Counted from the stretch's first letter, positions 1 to 8,539 are shown. The stretch: DNA of 64,000 bases from Polycyclovorans sp964425915 (GCA_964425915.1 CAYROO010000001.1:1-64000), one strand, 5' to 3'. Program-made: numbers and translations. The notes: generated by a model not told the origin, from the sequence alone.

Positions 1-54
1 AGCACCACCTTGACATGGTGGGGGTCGTTGGTTCGAGTCCAATCGCGCCTACCA
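1..54 (+). tRNA. tRNA-Val (GAC), 5' end outside the window
   Basis: The 3' two thirds of a tRNA are present. The anticodon stem is CCACC/GGTGG around the loop TTGACAT, which gives anticodon GAC (valine, codon GTC). It is followed by a variable region, a T arm with GGTTCGAGTCC, the 3' acceptor strand and an encoded CCA at 52-54. The anticodon and T arms closely resemble the classical E. coli tRNA-Val(GAC). The D arm and 5' acceptor strand lie left of the window. Confidence 0.93.
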
Positions 55-131
55 AAATCAAAGGCTTAGAGGTGGCTGCCCACCTTTCAGCTTATTTTCA
101 GCGAGTTTTCAGCATTCACTGAAGTGATTTC

Positions 132-160
132 AGCCCCGCAGAGACCCTGCGGGGCTTTTT
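132..160 (+). terminator. Rho-independent terminator of the tRNA-Val transcript
   Basis: A perfect 10-bp GC-rich stem (AGCCCCGCAG, 132-141, with CTGCGGGGCT, 148-157) closes a 6-nt loop and runs into TTTTT. It lies about 80 bp after the tRNA 3' end and fits as its transcription stop. Confidence 0.85.
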
Positions 161-175
161 CGTTTGCACTGCGCC

Positions 176-188
176 GACTCGAACCAAC
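176..188 (-). repeat. Inverted copy of the tRNA-Val T arm
   Basis: GACTCGAACCAAC at 176-188 is the exact reverse complement of positions 27-39 of the tRNA-Val at the left edge. On the minus strand it is preceded by a short hairpin (204-219) containing TTGAC, so this may be a decayed tRNA-Val copy in opposite orientation. No functional cloverleaf can be drawn. Confidence 0.45.
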
Positions 189-270
189 CTCCATCATCAA
201 CTCGCACGTCAAGACGTGCTCGAGGGTGGTCTGCCCCAAGGGCCGACGCCCCGCACAACCTGGCGCGGGG

Positions 271-292
271 TCGCGTCCAATCGCGCATACCA
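271..292 (+). repeat. Direct copy of the tRNA-Val 3' end, with an imperfect terminator-like hairpin after it
   Basis: Positions 271-292 match tRNA positions 33-54, including the CCA, at 20 of 22 bases. The copy is followed at 318-331 by GGGGCTTTTTCGTT, the same 14 bases that end the genuine terminator at 151-164, although the stem here is imperfect. This is either a decayed tandem tRNA-terminator unit or the far attachment-site repeat of a lost integrated element. Confidence 0.6.
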
Positions 293-443
293 ACGTTTAA
301 AGCCTCCGGAAACCCCAGGGGCTTTTTCGTTAGCGCCGAGTTCACGCGGCTCCACGGCGCCCATCACGCGGACGACAGAATGGGTAACCGCTTTTGGGGT
401 TCCACATTCGATCCACCAACGTGGCTTCCGGTATCGTACCGAC

Positions 444-758
444 ATGCCCACCGCGCTCATCGTCACTGTTGCCTGCCCTGCCACGGTGGCCGAGCCCATC
501 GCGCACCACTGTGTGTCAGCACATCTAGCTGCCTGTGTCGCGATCGTCCCCGGGGTGCGGTCGGTATACCGCTGGCAGGGCGACATCGAAACGGCGGAGG
601 AGGTCGTATTACAACTGAAGACCACCGACGATCGCTTCGAACAACTGAAGACCGCGATTCTCGCACAGCATCCCTACGAACTTCCCGAGATCCTGGCAGT
701 CCCAGTGATCGCGGCGCATGCGCCCTACCTCGATTGGATTTTCGACACGACCCGATGA
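444..758 (+). CDS. cutA: Divalent cation tolerance protein CutA
   Basis: The product has 104 residues, the normal size for CutA, a small trimeric protein linked to copper and divalent cation tolerance and to DsbD-type envelope redox proteins. The family pattern is visible: an N-terminal strand TALIVTVACP, a central CVAIVPGVRSVYRWQGDIE segment and the C-terminal HPYELPEI-AVPV-YLDWI region. An upstream in-frame extension exists but has no CutA-like sequence, so the ATG at 444 is chosen. The stop codon overlaps the ATG of the next gene (ATGA), which points to translational coupling with the DsbD-like protein, an arrangement common in gammaproteobacteria. Confidence 0.92.
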   Translation: MPTALIVTVACPATVAEPIAHHCVSAHLAACVAIVPGVRSVYRWQGDIETAEEVVLQLKTTDDRFEQLKTAILAQHPYELPEILAVPVIAAHAPYLDWIFDTTR

Positions 759-1174
759 AGCCGCTTGCTTTGTTGCTCCCCCTGCTGTTGCCGACGCTGG
801 CGCTCGCGGCGCCCTGGTCCCGGATGTCGGAGCCCGCGCTGCTGACCGTTGACGAAGCCTTCCAACTGGAGCCGGTCACCTGGCGGGCGGGCATCCTCAC
901 GGTCAGTATCCGGGTCACCCCCGGGCACTACCTGTACCGGGACAAGCTGAAGCTCGCCTCGGGCACCGACGATCAGGCGCTGACCCTGCCCCAAGGTGAA
1001 CGCTACGATGATCCGCACTTTGGCGCGGTGGTGATCTATCGCCAGGATCTGCGCGCCGAGGCGAGATTTGCGTCCGCCCCCACCGAAGTGACGGTGCACT
1101 GGCAGGGCTGCGCCGACATCGGCGTGTGCTACCCGCCGCAACAGCGCACCGTCGACGTGGATGTGCTGCCATGA
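755..1174 (+). CDS. Stand-alone periplasmic DsbD alpha-domain protein
   Basis: The product has 139 residues with a signal peptide (hydrophobic run MKPLALLLPLLLPTLALA). The rest matches only the N-terminal alpha domain of the disulfide reductase DsbD. The characteristic end GCADIGVCYPP carries the two redox cysteines, and GHYLYRDKLKL is the usual lead-in. Full DsbD, which has an eight-helix membrane domain and a C-terminal thioredoxin domain, is around 570 residues or longer. Here the gene stops cleanly and overlaps the next start (ATGA), so it is not an obvious frameshift. In DsbD the alpha domain passes electrons to periplasmic partners. The partner that would reduce this one is not encoded nearby. 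Confidence 0.85.
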   Translation: MKPLALLLPLLLPTLALAAPWSRMSEPALLTVDEAFQLEPVTWRAGILTVSIRVTPGHYLYRDKLKLASGTDDQALTLPQGERYDDPHFGAVVIYRQDLRAEARFASAPTEVTVHWQGCADIGVCYPPQQRTVDVDVLP

Positions 1175-1707
1175 GTTTGCGCGGCACACTGGGTGTTCTG
1201 GCGATCGCGGTGTTTTCAGGCCTTGGCGGCTATGTTGCCTATTTCGCTGTGCGCCATGCCGAGCACAACACCGACCTGCCGGTGGCCGCGCCGGCGGTAC
1301 AGCTGGAAGACTTGTCGGGCGCGACACGCGATCTCGCCGAATGGCGTGGAAAATGGCTGTTGGTCAATTTCTGGGCCTCCTGGTGCCCCCCCTGCATCAA
1401 GGAAATCCCGGTGCTGGTCGACGCCCAGCAGCGCTGGGCCAGCCGCGGACTGCAGGTGATTGGCCCCGCCATGGACGCCCCCGACACCGCCCGCGACATG
1501 GCGACACGATTGAAGATCAACTACCCGGTAATGGCCGGGGACCAGGCCATCTCCACCGCCATGACCGCACTTGGCGACACCCTCGGCGCCCTGCCGTTCT
1601 CGGTGCTGATCGACCCGCAGGGACAGATCGTCGCCCGCCACTATGGCGAGTTTGATGCGGTCAAATTGGAAAAACTGCTAAAAGCTCATGTTAAAGGCGA
1701 TTTCTGA
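1171..1707 (+). CDS. Membrane-anchored TlpA/ResA-like thiol-disulfide oxidoreductase
   Basis: The product has 178 residues. A single N-terminal membrane helix (about residues 5-25) tethers a periplasmic thioredoxin fold. The active site is in FWASWCPPCIKEIP, a WCxxC motif of the TlpA/ResA/DsbE type, and the cis-proline region appears as LGALPFSVLID. It is translationally coupled (ATGA) to the DsbD alpha-domain gene. Inference: the two form a periplasmic thiol relay, for example for cytochrome c maturation or repair of oxidised cysteines. The exact substrate cannot be read from the sequence. Confidence 0.88.
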   Translation: MSLRGTLGVLAIAVFSGLGGYVAYFAVRHAEHNTDLPVAAPAVQLEDLSGATRDLAEWRGKWLLVNFWASWCPPCIKEIPVLVDAQQRWASRGLQVIGPAMDAPDTARDMATRLKINYPVMAGDQAISTAMTALGDTLGALPFSVLIDPQGQIVARHYGEFDAVKLEKLLKAHVKGDF

Positions 1708-1804
1708 CGAGATTTGTCGGTAACTTACCCGATCTCACAGACTGCCTTGTCAGCAATCGGTCCACTCGTGCAGAATCCAAGCTCACCCCAAGCCGGACGC
1801 CAAC

Positions 1805-2248
1805 GTGCCCCGTCTGCTGCTGATCAACGGTCCCAACCTGAATCTGCTGGGCACCCGCGAGCCCGAACGTTACGGCACCCGTACGCTGCCTCAGATTGAG
1901 GCCGAGCTGCAACAGCAGGCGGCCGATCTCGGACTCACCCTGTCGACCTTCCAGAGCAACCACGAGGGCGCTCTGGTCGACCGCGTCCAGGCGGCACGCG
2001 GCAGCGAAGACTTCATCGTCATCAACCCCGGCGCCCTGACCCACACCAGCATTGCCCTGCGGGACGCCCTGCTGGGGGTGGCCATTCCCTTTATCGAAGT
2101 CCACCTGTCGAACGTGCATGCGCGTGAGGCCTTCCGCCAGCACTCGTACTTTTCGGACATCGCGATTGGCCAGATCGTCGGCCTCGGCGCCCAGGGCTAC
2201 ACACTGGCCCTGATGGCGGCGCAGGCCCACCTGGCGCGTCACCCCTGA
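1805..2248 (+). CDS. aroQ: 3-dehydroquinate dehydratase, type II
   Basis: The product has 147 residues, normal for the dodecameric type II enzyme that converts 3-dehydroquinate to 3-dehydroshikimate in the shikimate pathway. The family signature NGPNLNLLGTREP is at residues 8-20. The catalytic tyrosine is Y23 with the flexible-loop arginine R18, and further active-site segments are SNHEGALVD, INPGALTHTS and EVHLSN. The start is a GTG at 1805, the only start that gives the conserved N-terminus MPRLLLINGPN. It sits just before accB, as in many gammaproteobacteria. Confidence 0.96.
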   Translation: MPRLLLINGPNLNLLGTREPERYGTRTLPQIEAELQQQAADLGLTLSTFQSNHEGALVDRVQAARGSEDFIVINPGALTHTSIALRDALLGVAIPFIEVHLSNVHAREAFRQHSYFSDIAIGQIVGLGAQGYTLALMAAQAHLARHP

Positions 2249-2308
2249 TTTCCCGACGTCTTATTCCTATTCCTACCGCGCTCCCACCCCCACACAGGAT
2301 TACAAGAA

Positions 2309-2758
2309 ATGGATCTGCGCAAGATCAAGACCCTGATCGAACTGGTTGAAAACTCCGGCATCTCCGAGCTGGAAGTGCGCGAAGGTGAAGCGGCCGTCCG
2401 CATCAGCCGCGCCTCGGCCGCCCCCCAGGTGATGATGGCACCGCCGCCAGCCGCCGTCGCTGCGCCCGCCGCGGCACCGGCAGCGGCTCCGGCCGCCGCA
2501 CCGGCAGCGCCGCCGCCAGACACCCGCCACGTGGTGCGCGCCCCCATGGTGGGCACCTTCTATCGCTCGCCCTCGCCCGGCGCCAAGGCGTTCGTCGAAA
2601 TCGGCCAGACCGTCAAGGTCGGTCAGACGCTGTGCATTCTCGAAGCGATGAAGATGCTCAACCAGATTGAGTCGGACAAGGCGGGCGTCGTGGTCGAAGT
2701 GCTGGTGGACAACGAAAAACCGGTGGAATTCGACCAGCCCCTGTTCATCATTGAGTGA
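2309..2758 (+). CDS. accB: Biotin carboxyl carrier protein of acetyl-CoA carboxylase
   Basis: The product has 149 residues. It has an N-terminal helical region (MDLRKIKTLIELVE), a flexible Ala/Pro-rich linker (about residues 37-70) and a C-terminal biotinyl domain with the acceptor lysine K115 in EAMKM. The biotin attached there carries the carboxyl group from AccC to the carboxyltransferase in the first committed step of fatty acid synthesis. accC begins 6 bp after its stop, forming the standard accBC operon. Confidence 0.97.
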   Translation: MDLRKIKTLIELVENSGISELEVREGEAAVRISRASAAPQVMMAPPPAAVAAPAAAPAAAPAAAPAAPPPDTRHVVRAPMVGTFYRSPSPGAKAFVEIGQTVKVGQTLCILEAMKMLNQIESDKAGVVVEVLVDNEKPVEFDQPLFIIE

Positions 2759-2764
2759 CGCTCA

Positions 2765-4132
2765 ATGAAGGAAATCAAAAAGATTCTTATCGCCAACCGT
2801 GGCGAGATCGCACTGCGAATCCTGCGATGCTGCCGTGAACTCGGCATCAAGACCGTCGCCGTACACTCCACCGCCGATCGCGACCTGAAGCACGTTCTGC
2901 TCGCCGACGAAGCCGTTTGCATTGGCCCCGCACCGTCGCCGAAGAGCTATCTCAACATGGCGGCGCTGATCTCCGCTGCCGAGGTGACCCAGGCCGATGC
3001 CATCCACCCCGGCTATGGCTTCCTGTCGGAGAACGCGGATTTTGCCGAAAGCGTCGAACGCTCGGGCTTCATTTTCATCGGTCCGAGGCCTGAAACCATC
3101 CGCATGATGGGCTCGAAGACCAACGCCAAGGCGGAAATGATCGCCGCTGGTGTGCCTTGTGTGCCTGGCTCCGAAGGCGTGCTGCCGGACGATGAGGAGC
3201 AGTGCCTGGAGATTGCCGAACGCGTCGGCTACCCGGTATTGATCAAGGCGGCCTCCGGCGGTGGCGGTCGCGGCATGCACGTGGTCCGCAGCCCGGACGA
3301 GCTGATCAACAAGATCCAGTTGGCGCGCACCGAGGCCCAGAACGCATTCAATGACGCCTCGGTATTCATGGAAAAGTACCTTGAGACCCCGCGTCACATC
3401 GAGTTCCAGGTGCTGGCCGACGGCGAGGGTCACGCCATTCACCTGGGTGAGCGCGACTGCTCGATGCAGCGACGCAACCAGAAAGTGGTGGAGGAGTGCC
3501 CTGCCCCAGGCATCACGGACGAGCAGCGCGAGACTATCGGCAGCCTCTGCGTGGAGGCCTGCAAGCGAATCGGCTACCGCGGCGCCGGCACCTTCGAGTT
3601 CCTGTACGAAAACGGGTCCTTCTACTTCATTGAAATGAACACCCGTATCCAGGTGGAGCATCCGGTGACCGAGATGGTGACCGGGATTGACCTGATTAAG
3701 GCACAGATCCGTATTGCCGCCGGGCTGGGCCTAAAGAAGCAACAGAAGCACGTCCGCATGCGCGGTCACGCCATCGAGTGCCGGATCAATGCCGAAGACC
3801 CTCGCAAATTCATTCCGTCGCCCGGCGAGGTCAAGAAGTACCACGCCCCGGGTGGGCCGGGCATCCGCATTGACTCGCATGTGTACCAGGGCTATCGGGT
3901 GCCGCCGAATTACGACTCCATGGTGGGCAAGCTGATCGCCTGGGGCTCGGATCGCAAGACGGCTGCCGCCCGCATGCGGCAGGCCCTGGCAGAGATGGTG
4001 TTCGAGGGCATCAAGACCAACATTCCGCTGCAGCAGCGCATTCTGCGCGACAAGGTGTTCCTCGAAGGTGGCCATAACATCCACTACCTCGAAACCATGC
4101 TTGAAGACTGGGAACGGGAAAGCACGGGCTGA
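2765..4132 (+). CDS. accC: Biotin carboxylase subunit of acetyl-CoA carboxylase
   Basis: The product has 455 residues. It is the ATP-grasp enzyme that carboxylates biotin on AccB using bicarbonate. Visible motifs are the N-terminal KKILIANRGEIALRILR, the glycine-rich ATP loop KAASGGGGRGM, EKYLETPRHIEFQVLAD, and the catalytic EMNTRIQVEHPVTE. Length and sequence are fully typical. In many gammaproteobacteria prmA follows accC. Here a rhodanese and tolC follow instead. Confidence 0.98.
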   Translation: MKEIKKILIANRGEIALRILRCCRELGIKTVAVHSTADRDLKHVLLADEAVCIGPAPSPKSYLNMAALISAAEVTQADAIHPGYGFLSENADFAESVERSGFIFIGPRPETIRMMGSKTNAKAEMIAAGVPCVPGSEGVLPDDEEQCLEIAERVGYPVLIKAASGGGGRGMHVVRSPDELINKIQLARTEAQNAFNDASVFMEKYLETPRHIEFQVLADGEGHAIHLGERDCSMQRRNQKVVEECPAPGITDEQRETIGSLCVEACKRIGYRGAGTFEFLYENGSFYFIEMNTRIQVEHPVTEMVTGIDLIKAQIRIAAGLGLKKQQKHVRMRGHAIECRINAEDPRKFIPSPGEVKKYHAPGGPGIRIDSHVYQGYRVPPNYDSMVGKLIAWGSDRKTAAARMRQALAEMVFEGIKTNIPLQQRILRDKVFLEGGHNIHYLETMLEDWERESTG

Positions 4133-4213
4133 TCGTCCAATTCTGAACTGACGGGTACAGGAAATCGCCCGGGCGGTGCTAGACTGTGCTCGGTCTTGCC
4201 GTCCGGATCCCAG

Positions 4214-4528
4214 ATGAACGAGTGCAGTCCTGCCGAAGCCGCCGCCGGTCTCGCCGAACAGAGGCTGGTTGTACTCGACATCCGGGAAGCCGAAGAAATC
4301 GCGCTTGCAACCGTACCCGGCGCCTTGTGCATCCCCATGTCCGAGATCCCGGACCGGTTGGCCACACTGCCGCGTGACCAGCCGCTGGCCGTGCTGTGCC
4401 ACCATGGCGTGCGCAGTGCCCATGTGGTGCATTTCCTGGAACGCGCCGGCCTTTCCGGGGTCTTGAACATCACCGGCGGTATTGATCGCTGGTCCACCGA
4501 TGTGGACGGCACGATCCCGCGGTACTGA
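4214..4528 (+). CDS. Single-domain rhodanese-like sulfurtransferase
   Basis: The product has 104 residues from the ATG at 4214; an upstream TTG would add only six residues. The rhodanese fold is shown by VVLDIREAEEI, the active-site loop CHHGVRS with catalytic C62, and the C-terminal GGIDRWSTDVD. Such proteins move sulfane sulfur through a cysteine persulfide. tolC starts 27 bp downstream on the same strand, a pairing seen in Xanthomonas-like genomes. The physiological sulfur acceptor cannot be told. Confidence 0.9.
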   Translation: MNECSPAEAAAGLAEQRLVVLDIREAEEIALATVPGALCIPMSEIPDRLATLPRDQPLAVLCHHGVRSAHVVHFLERAGLSGVLNITGGIDRWSTDVDGTIPRY

Positions 4529-4555
4529 CTATCACGCTTGACCGAAAGGGACCTC

Positions 4556-5887
4556 ATGCACCTTGCCACACGCCTCGCCGTCGTCCTTTGCTGGCTACCG
4601 GCCACGGTCAGCGCCAACGGCCTGCTGACGACCTATGACCGCGCGGTCTCGGAAGATGCCACCCTGGCCGCCGCGCGCCACGCCCGCGATGCAGCGGCGG
4701 AGGCGTATCCGCAGGCACGGGCAGCGCTGCTGCCGCAGCTGTCGGCGGGCTACGGCGCCTCCTACAACGATACGGAGGCACAGCTGCAAGGGCAGCCTGC
4801 GCAGATCCGCGAGGGCACCAATCGCAGCCTCGATGTCACACTCAATCAGGCGCTTTTCGACTGGAGCGCGTTCAAGCGGCTGGATCAGGCCAGTCAGCAG
4901 GTGGCCCTGGCCGACACCCAGTACCGTTCGGCGCAGCAGGAGCTCGCCTTGCGTGTGGCACAGGCCTACTTCGGCGTGCTGTCTGCGGCCGACACGCTGC
5001 GCTCGGCGGGCGCCGAAAACGAGGCCGTTGGCCGGCAGCTGGAACAGGCCCGGGAACGCTTCGAAGTCGGCCTGTCAGCGATCACAGACGTGCAGGAGGC
5101 CCAGGCCCGGTTCGACCTGACCGTCGCACAACGGATCGAAGCGGAGCGTGCGCTCGACGCCGCCAAGGAAGCCCTGCGCGAAATCATCGGAGAGCGTCGC
5201 GATGATGTCGCACGACTGCAGGACGAAATCCCGTTACCGGCCCCCAACCCGGCCAACAGCGCTGCCTGGGTTGCTGCGGCGCGCGAGGGGAATCTCGGTC
5301 TGCTGGGCGCACGCTATACCGTCAGTGCAGCCGAGGCTGGCGTCAAAGTGGCGCAGGGCGCACACCTGCCCACCGTGGGTGCGCGCGCCAGCTATTCGGA
5401 CAGTACCTCCGAAACCGGCGTGTTTCCCGCCGACACCACGCAGGAAAGCTATGGCGTGCAAGTCACCCTCCCGCTGTTCAGCGGGCTGGCCGTACAGTCC
5501 CGCGTGCATCAGGCCCGCAGCACGCTGGAGCAGCGCCGGAGCGAGCTCGACGGGCGCCTGCGCAACGTCGAACGTCAGACCCGTGATGCCTACCAGGCCG
5601 TGATGGCGGGCGCAGCGCGCACCAAGGCACTGAAGCAGGCGGTGGTGTCCAGCCGCACGGCACTGGGAGCCAGCGAAACCGGTCTGGAAGTGGGCACCCG
5701 CACCGCCATCGACGTGCTCAATGCCCAACAGCAGCTCTACCTGGCCGAGCGCAACTACCTGCAGGCGCGCTATGACTATCTGCTGTCGGTGCTGACCCTC
5801 AAGGCCGCCGCTGGACGTCTGGGGCGCGAGGACCTTGCCGAAATCGATACGCTGCTGGTGGCGTCTGAGGCGCCGCAGACGCCGTGA
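4556..5887 (+). CDS. tolC: TolC-family outer membrane efflux/secretion channel
   Basis: The product has 443 residues with a signal peptide ending near TVSAN. Two homologous halves are visible, each with long coiled-coil helices and strand segments (LNQALFDWSAFKRLDQA in the first, VTLPLFSGLAVQSRVHQA in the second), as in TolC trimers that bridge the periplasm for type I secretion and RND or ABC efflux pumps. The ATG at 4556 is chosen because AAGGG lies 5 bp upstream and it gives a good signal peptide. No inner-membrane pump or adaptor gene lies beside it, so it probably serves several pumps. Confidence 0.9.
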   Translation: MHLATRLAVVLCWLPATVSANGLLTTYDRAVSEDATLAAARHARDAAAEAYPQARAALLPQLSAGYGASYNDTEAQLQGQPAQIREGTNRSLDVTLNQALFDWSAFKRLDQASQQVALADTQYRSAQQELALRVAQAYFGVLSAADTLRSAGAENEAVGRQLEQARERFEVGLSAITDVQEAQARFDLTVAQRIEAERALDAAKEALREIIGERRDDVARLQDEIPLPAPNPANSAAWVAAAREGNLGLLGARYTVSAAEAGVKVAQGAHLPTVGARASYSDSTSETGVFPADTTQESYGVQVTLPLFSGLAVQSRVHQARSTLEQRRSELDGRLRNVERQTRDAYQAVMAGAARTKALKQAVVSSRTALGASETGLEVGTRTAIDVLNAQQQLYLAERNYLQARYDYLLSVLTLKAAAGRLGREDLAEIDTLLVASEAPQTP

Positions 5888-5910
5888 TCCGTGATTCGCA
5901 GCTGCAGCGC

Positions 5911-5966
5911 TTCCGGCCGCATGGCCGGGTGCACGGGTTTAACTTTCCGGCCGCATGGCCGGAAAG
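5911..5966. repeat. Duplicated 18-bp palindrome at the tolC/lysS junction, probable bidirectional terminator
   Basis: TTCCGGCCGCATGGCCGG occurs at 5911-5928 and again at 5945-5962. The second copy sits in a perfect 10-bp stem (5943-5952 with 5957-5966) that lies inside the last codons of lysS. The genes converge here, so the hairpins may stop transcription from both sides, although neither has a long T tract. Confidence 0.55.
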
Positions 5967-7438
5967 AGCAACACATCCCGGATGGAGGGGGCGTCGGCGA
6001 GGAACATGACCAGGCGGTCAATGCCGATGCCGACACCAGCCGTCGGCGGCAAGCCGTACTCAAGGGCTCGGATGTAGTCGGCGTCGTAGACCATGGCCTC
6101 GTCGTCGCCGGCATCCTTGGCCGCTACCTGGGCGCGGAAGCGTGCCGCCTGATCGTCGGCGTCGTTGAGCTCGGAGAAGCCGTTGGCCACTTCGCGACCG
6201 CCGAGGAAGAACTCGAAGCGGTCGGTGACCTCCGAGTTGTCGTCATTGCGCCGCGCCAGCGGTGACACCTCGGTCGGATATTCGGTGATGAAGGTGGGGT
6301 CCATCAGCTGCGACTCCACGGTCTTCTCGAAAATCTCGGTCAGCAACTTGCCCGGTCCGTAGGTGTCCTTCACATCACCGCCGACCTCGCGCGCGCGCGC
6401 CGCCAGAGCCGCACGGTCATCGAACCCGGTGAAGTCGGGGTTGAAGTGGGCCACGGCCTCGCGCATGGTCCAGCGTCGAAACGGCACCTCAAGATCGTAG
6501 TCGCGCCCGTCATAGCGAAGGGCCGCACTGCCATTGACCGTCACCGCACAATCGCGGACCAGGGTCTCCACCAGGTCCATAGCATCGCGGTAGTCCGCGT
6601 AGGCCTGGTAGAACTCCAGCATGGTGAACTCGGGGTTGTGACGGGTGGACAGCCCCTCGTTGCGGAAATTGCGGTTGATTTCGTAGACCTTCTCGAAACC
6701 GCCCACCACCAGGCGCTTCAGGTATAGCTCCGGCGCGATGCGCAGGTACATGTCGCGGCCCAATGCGTTGTGGTGCGTCACGAATGGCCGCGCGGTGGCG
6801 CCTCCCGCGATCGGCTGCAGCATCGGGGTTTCCACTTCCATGAATCCGATGGCATCGAGAAACTGGCGGATGAACCGGACGGTGCGCCCCCGCTTCTCGA
6901 ACACCGCCTTCACATCAGGGTTGACGATCAGATCCAGATAGCGCTGGCGATAACGCACTTCGGTGTCAGTGAGGCCAGCCCACTTTTCCGGCAGGGGTCG
7001 CAGGTTCTTCACCAGCGGCTGCAGCTGCTCCACCCACAGCGACAGCTCGCCGGTCTTGGTCTTGAACACCCGACCCACCACACCGAGGATGTCGCCGATA
7101 TCGGCGGTTTTGAAACCTTGGTAGCTTTCGTCACCCAGGGTGTCGCGCTGGCAAAAGATCTGGATGCGCCCGGCACTGTCCTGCAGCTGACCGAAGCTGG
7201 CCTTGCCCATCACCCGCTTGGCCATGAGCCGGCCAGCCAGCCGAAATCGGCCTTCGACTGCTTCCAGCTGCTCTGGCGTGTGCTCACCATAGCTGCCGTG
7301 CAGATGCTCGCTGAGGGTGTCGCGCCGGAAATTGTTGGGGAAGGCTTTGCCCTCTGCCCGCAGCTTCTCCAGCTTTTCACGGCGGGTGGCAATCAGATGA
7401 TTTTCGTCGGCGGCGGGGGGCGTCGTCGGTTCGGACAT
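5939..7438 (-). CDS. lysS: Lysyl-tRNA synthetase, class II
   Basis: The product has 499 residues, the normal size. The N-terminal OB-fold anticodon-binding domain (about residues 60-170) precedes the class II catalytic core. Motif 2 appears as FRNEGLSTRHNPEFTMLE and motif 3 as GIGIDRLVMFLAD. It charges tRNA-Lys. It starts 5 bp after the prfB stop, a prfB-lysS operon that is very common in gammaproteobacteria. The last codons overlap the hairpin repeat shared with the 3' flank of tolC. Confidence 0.97.
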   Translation of the reverse strand: MSEPTTPPAADENHLIATRREKLEKLRAEGKAFPNNFRRDTLSEHLHGSYGEHTPEQLEAVEGRFRLAGRLMAKRVMGKASFGQLQDSAGRIQIFCQRDTLGDESYQGFKTADIGDILGVVGRVFKTKTGELSLWVEQLQPLVKNLRPLPEKWAGLTDTEVRYRQRYLDLIVNPDVKAVFEKRGRTVRFIRQFLDAIGFMEVETPMLQPIAGGATARPFVTHHNALGRDMYLRIAPELYLKRLVVGGFEKVYEINRNFRNEGLSTRHNPEFTMLEFYQAYADYRDAMDLVETLVRDCAVTVNGSAALRYDGRDYDLEVPFRRWTMREAVAHFNPDFTGFDDRAALAARAREVGGDVKDTYGPGKLLTEIFEKTVESQLMDPTFITEYPTEVSPLARRNDDNSEVTDRFEFFLGGREVANGFSELNDADDQAARFRAQVAAKDAGDDEAMVYDADYIRALEYGLPPTAGVGIGIDRLVMFLADAPSIRDVLLFPAMRPES

Positions 7439-7443
7439 GGTCG

Positions 7444-8539
7444 TTACAGGCCCTGCTTGAGGCTGGCTTCGATGAACGGGTCGAGATGGCCATCCAGCAC
7501 TTTGACGGTATCGGCAATCTCCACCCCGGTCCGCAGATCCTTGATCCGCGACTGGTCGAGCACGTAGGAGCGGATCTGACTGCCCCAGCCAATGTCGTCC
7601 TTGGAGTCTTCCAGCGCCTGTTTCTGCGCGTTGCGCTTCTGCATCTCCATCTCGTAAAGCTTGGCCTTGAGCATCTTCATGGCACGGTCACGGTTGGCGT
7701 GCTGGCTGCGCTCGGTCTGGCAGGCCACCACGATGCCGGAGGGCACGTGCTTGATGCGGATAGCGGATTCGGTCTTGTTGACGTGCTGCCCGCCGGCGCC
7801 AGAGGAGCGGAACGTACCGACCTCCAGATCGGCCGGGTTGATCTCGATCTCGACGTTGTCATCCACTTCCGGGCTGACGAACACGCCGGAAAAGCTGGTG
7901 TGTCGGCGGTTGCCGGAATCGAAGGGGCTCTTGCGTACCAGTCGGTGCACACCGGTTTCAGAGCGCAGCCAGCCGAAGGCGTAATCGCCCTGCACGTAGA
8001 TGGTGGCGGACTTAATGCCTGCCACTTCACCATCGGAGCGCTCCATCAGCTCCACCGTGAACCCCTTGCCATCGGCCCACTTGGTGTACATCCGCAACAG
8101 CATCTCGGCCCAGTCCTGCGCCTCGGTGCCACCGGAACCGGCCTGCACATCCAGGTAGGCGTTCGACGCGTCCTGCTCGCCGCTGAACATGCGCTGGAAT
8201 TCCAGCTTCTCGGCAAACTGCTCGAAGCGGTCAACGTCATTGGAAACCTCGGCCACGGCGCCAAGATCGTTCTCGGCGAGCGCCAGTTCGAGCAGCTCGC
8301 CGGCATCGACCAGCCCGCTCAGCGCTTCCGAAATCGGTTCAATGATCCCTTCAAGTCGCGCGCGCTCACGCCCCAGATCCTGGGCCCGCTTGGCGTCGTT
8401 CCAGACCGCGGGATCTTCCAGCTCGGCATTGACCTCGGCCAGCCGGTCCTGCTTGACATCGTAGTCAAAGATAGCTCCGCAGCGCGTCGAAACGCGTCTG
8501 CAGAGCCGTGATCCTGCCTTTGATCTGGTTCGGTTCCAT
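7444..8539 (-). CDS. prfB: Peptide chain release factor 2, with programmed +1 frameshift
   Basis: The short first frame starts at ATG 8539 and reads M-E-P-N-Q-I-K-G to a TGA at codon 25 (8467-8465). The site is CGG AGC TAT CTT TGA C. A +1 slip at CTT continues as LDYDVKQDRL in the second frame to the stop at 7444, giving 364 residues, as in E. coli RF2. The RF2 markers are present: the SPF recognition motif (RKSPFDSGN) and the catalytic GGQ (GAGGQHVNKTES). RF2 ends translation at UGA and UAA. The internal UGA makes its synthesis self-regulating. A GGAG-like Shine-Dalgarno sequence precedes the slip site. Confidence 0.96.

Noticed and set aside
216..443. N-terminal extension of cutA
   Set aside because: The extra residues run through tRNA fragments and terminator-like DNA and do not resemble CutA.
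2762..3661. Long minus-strand frame (299 codons) opposite accC
   Set aside because: It is the antisense shadow of a highly conserved biotin carboxylase. Its translation has no recognisable domain and there is no ribosome-binding site.
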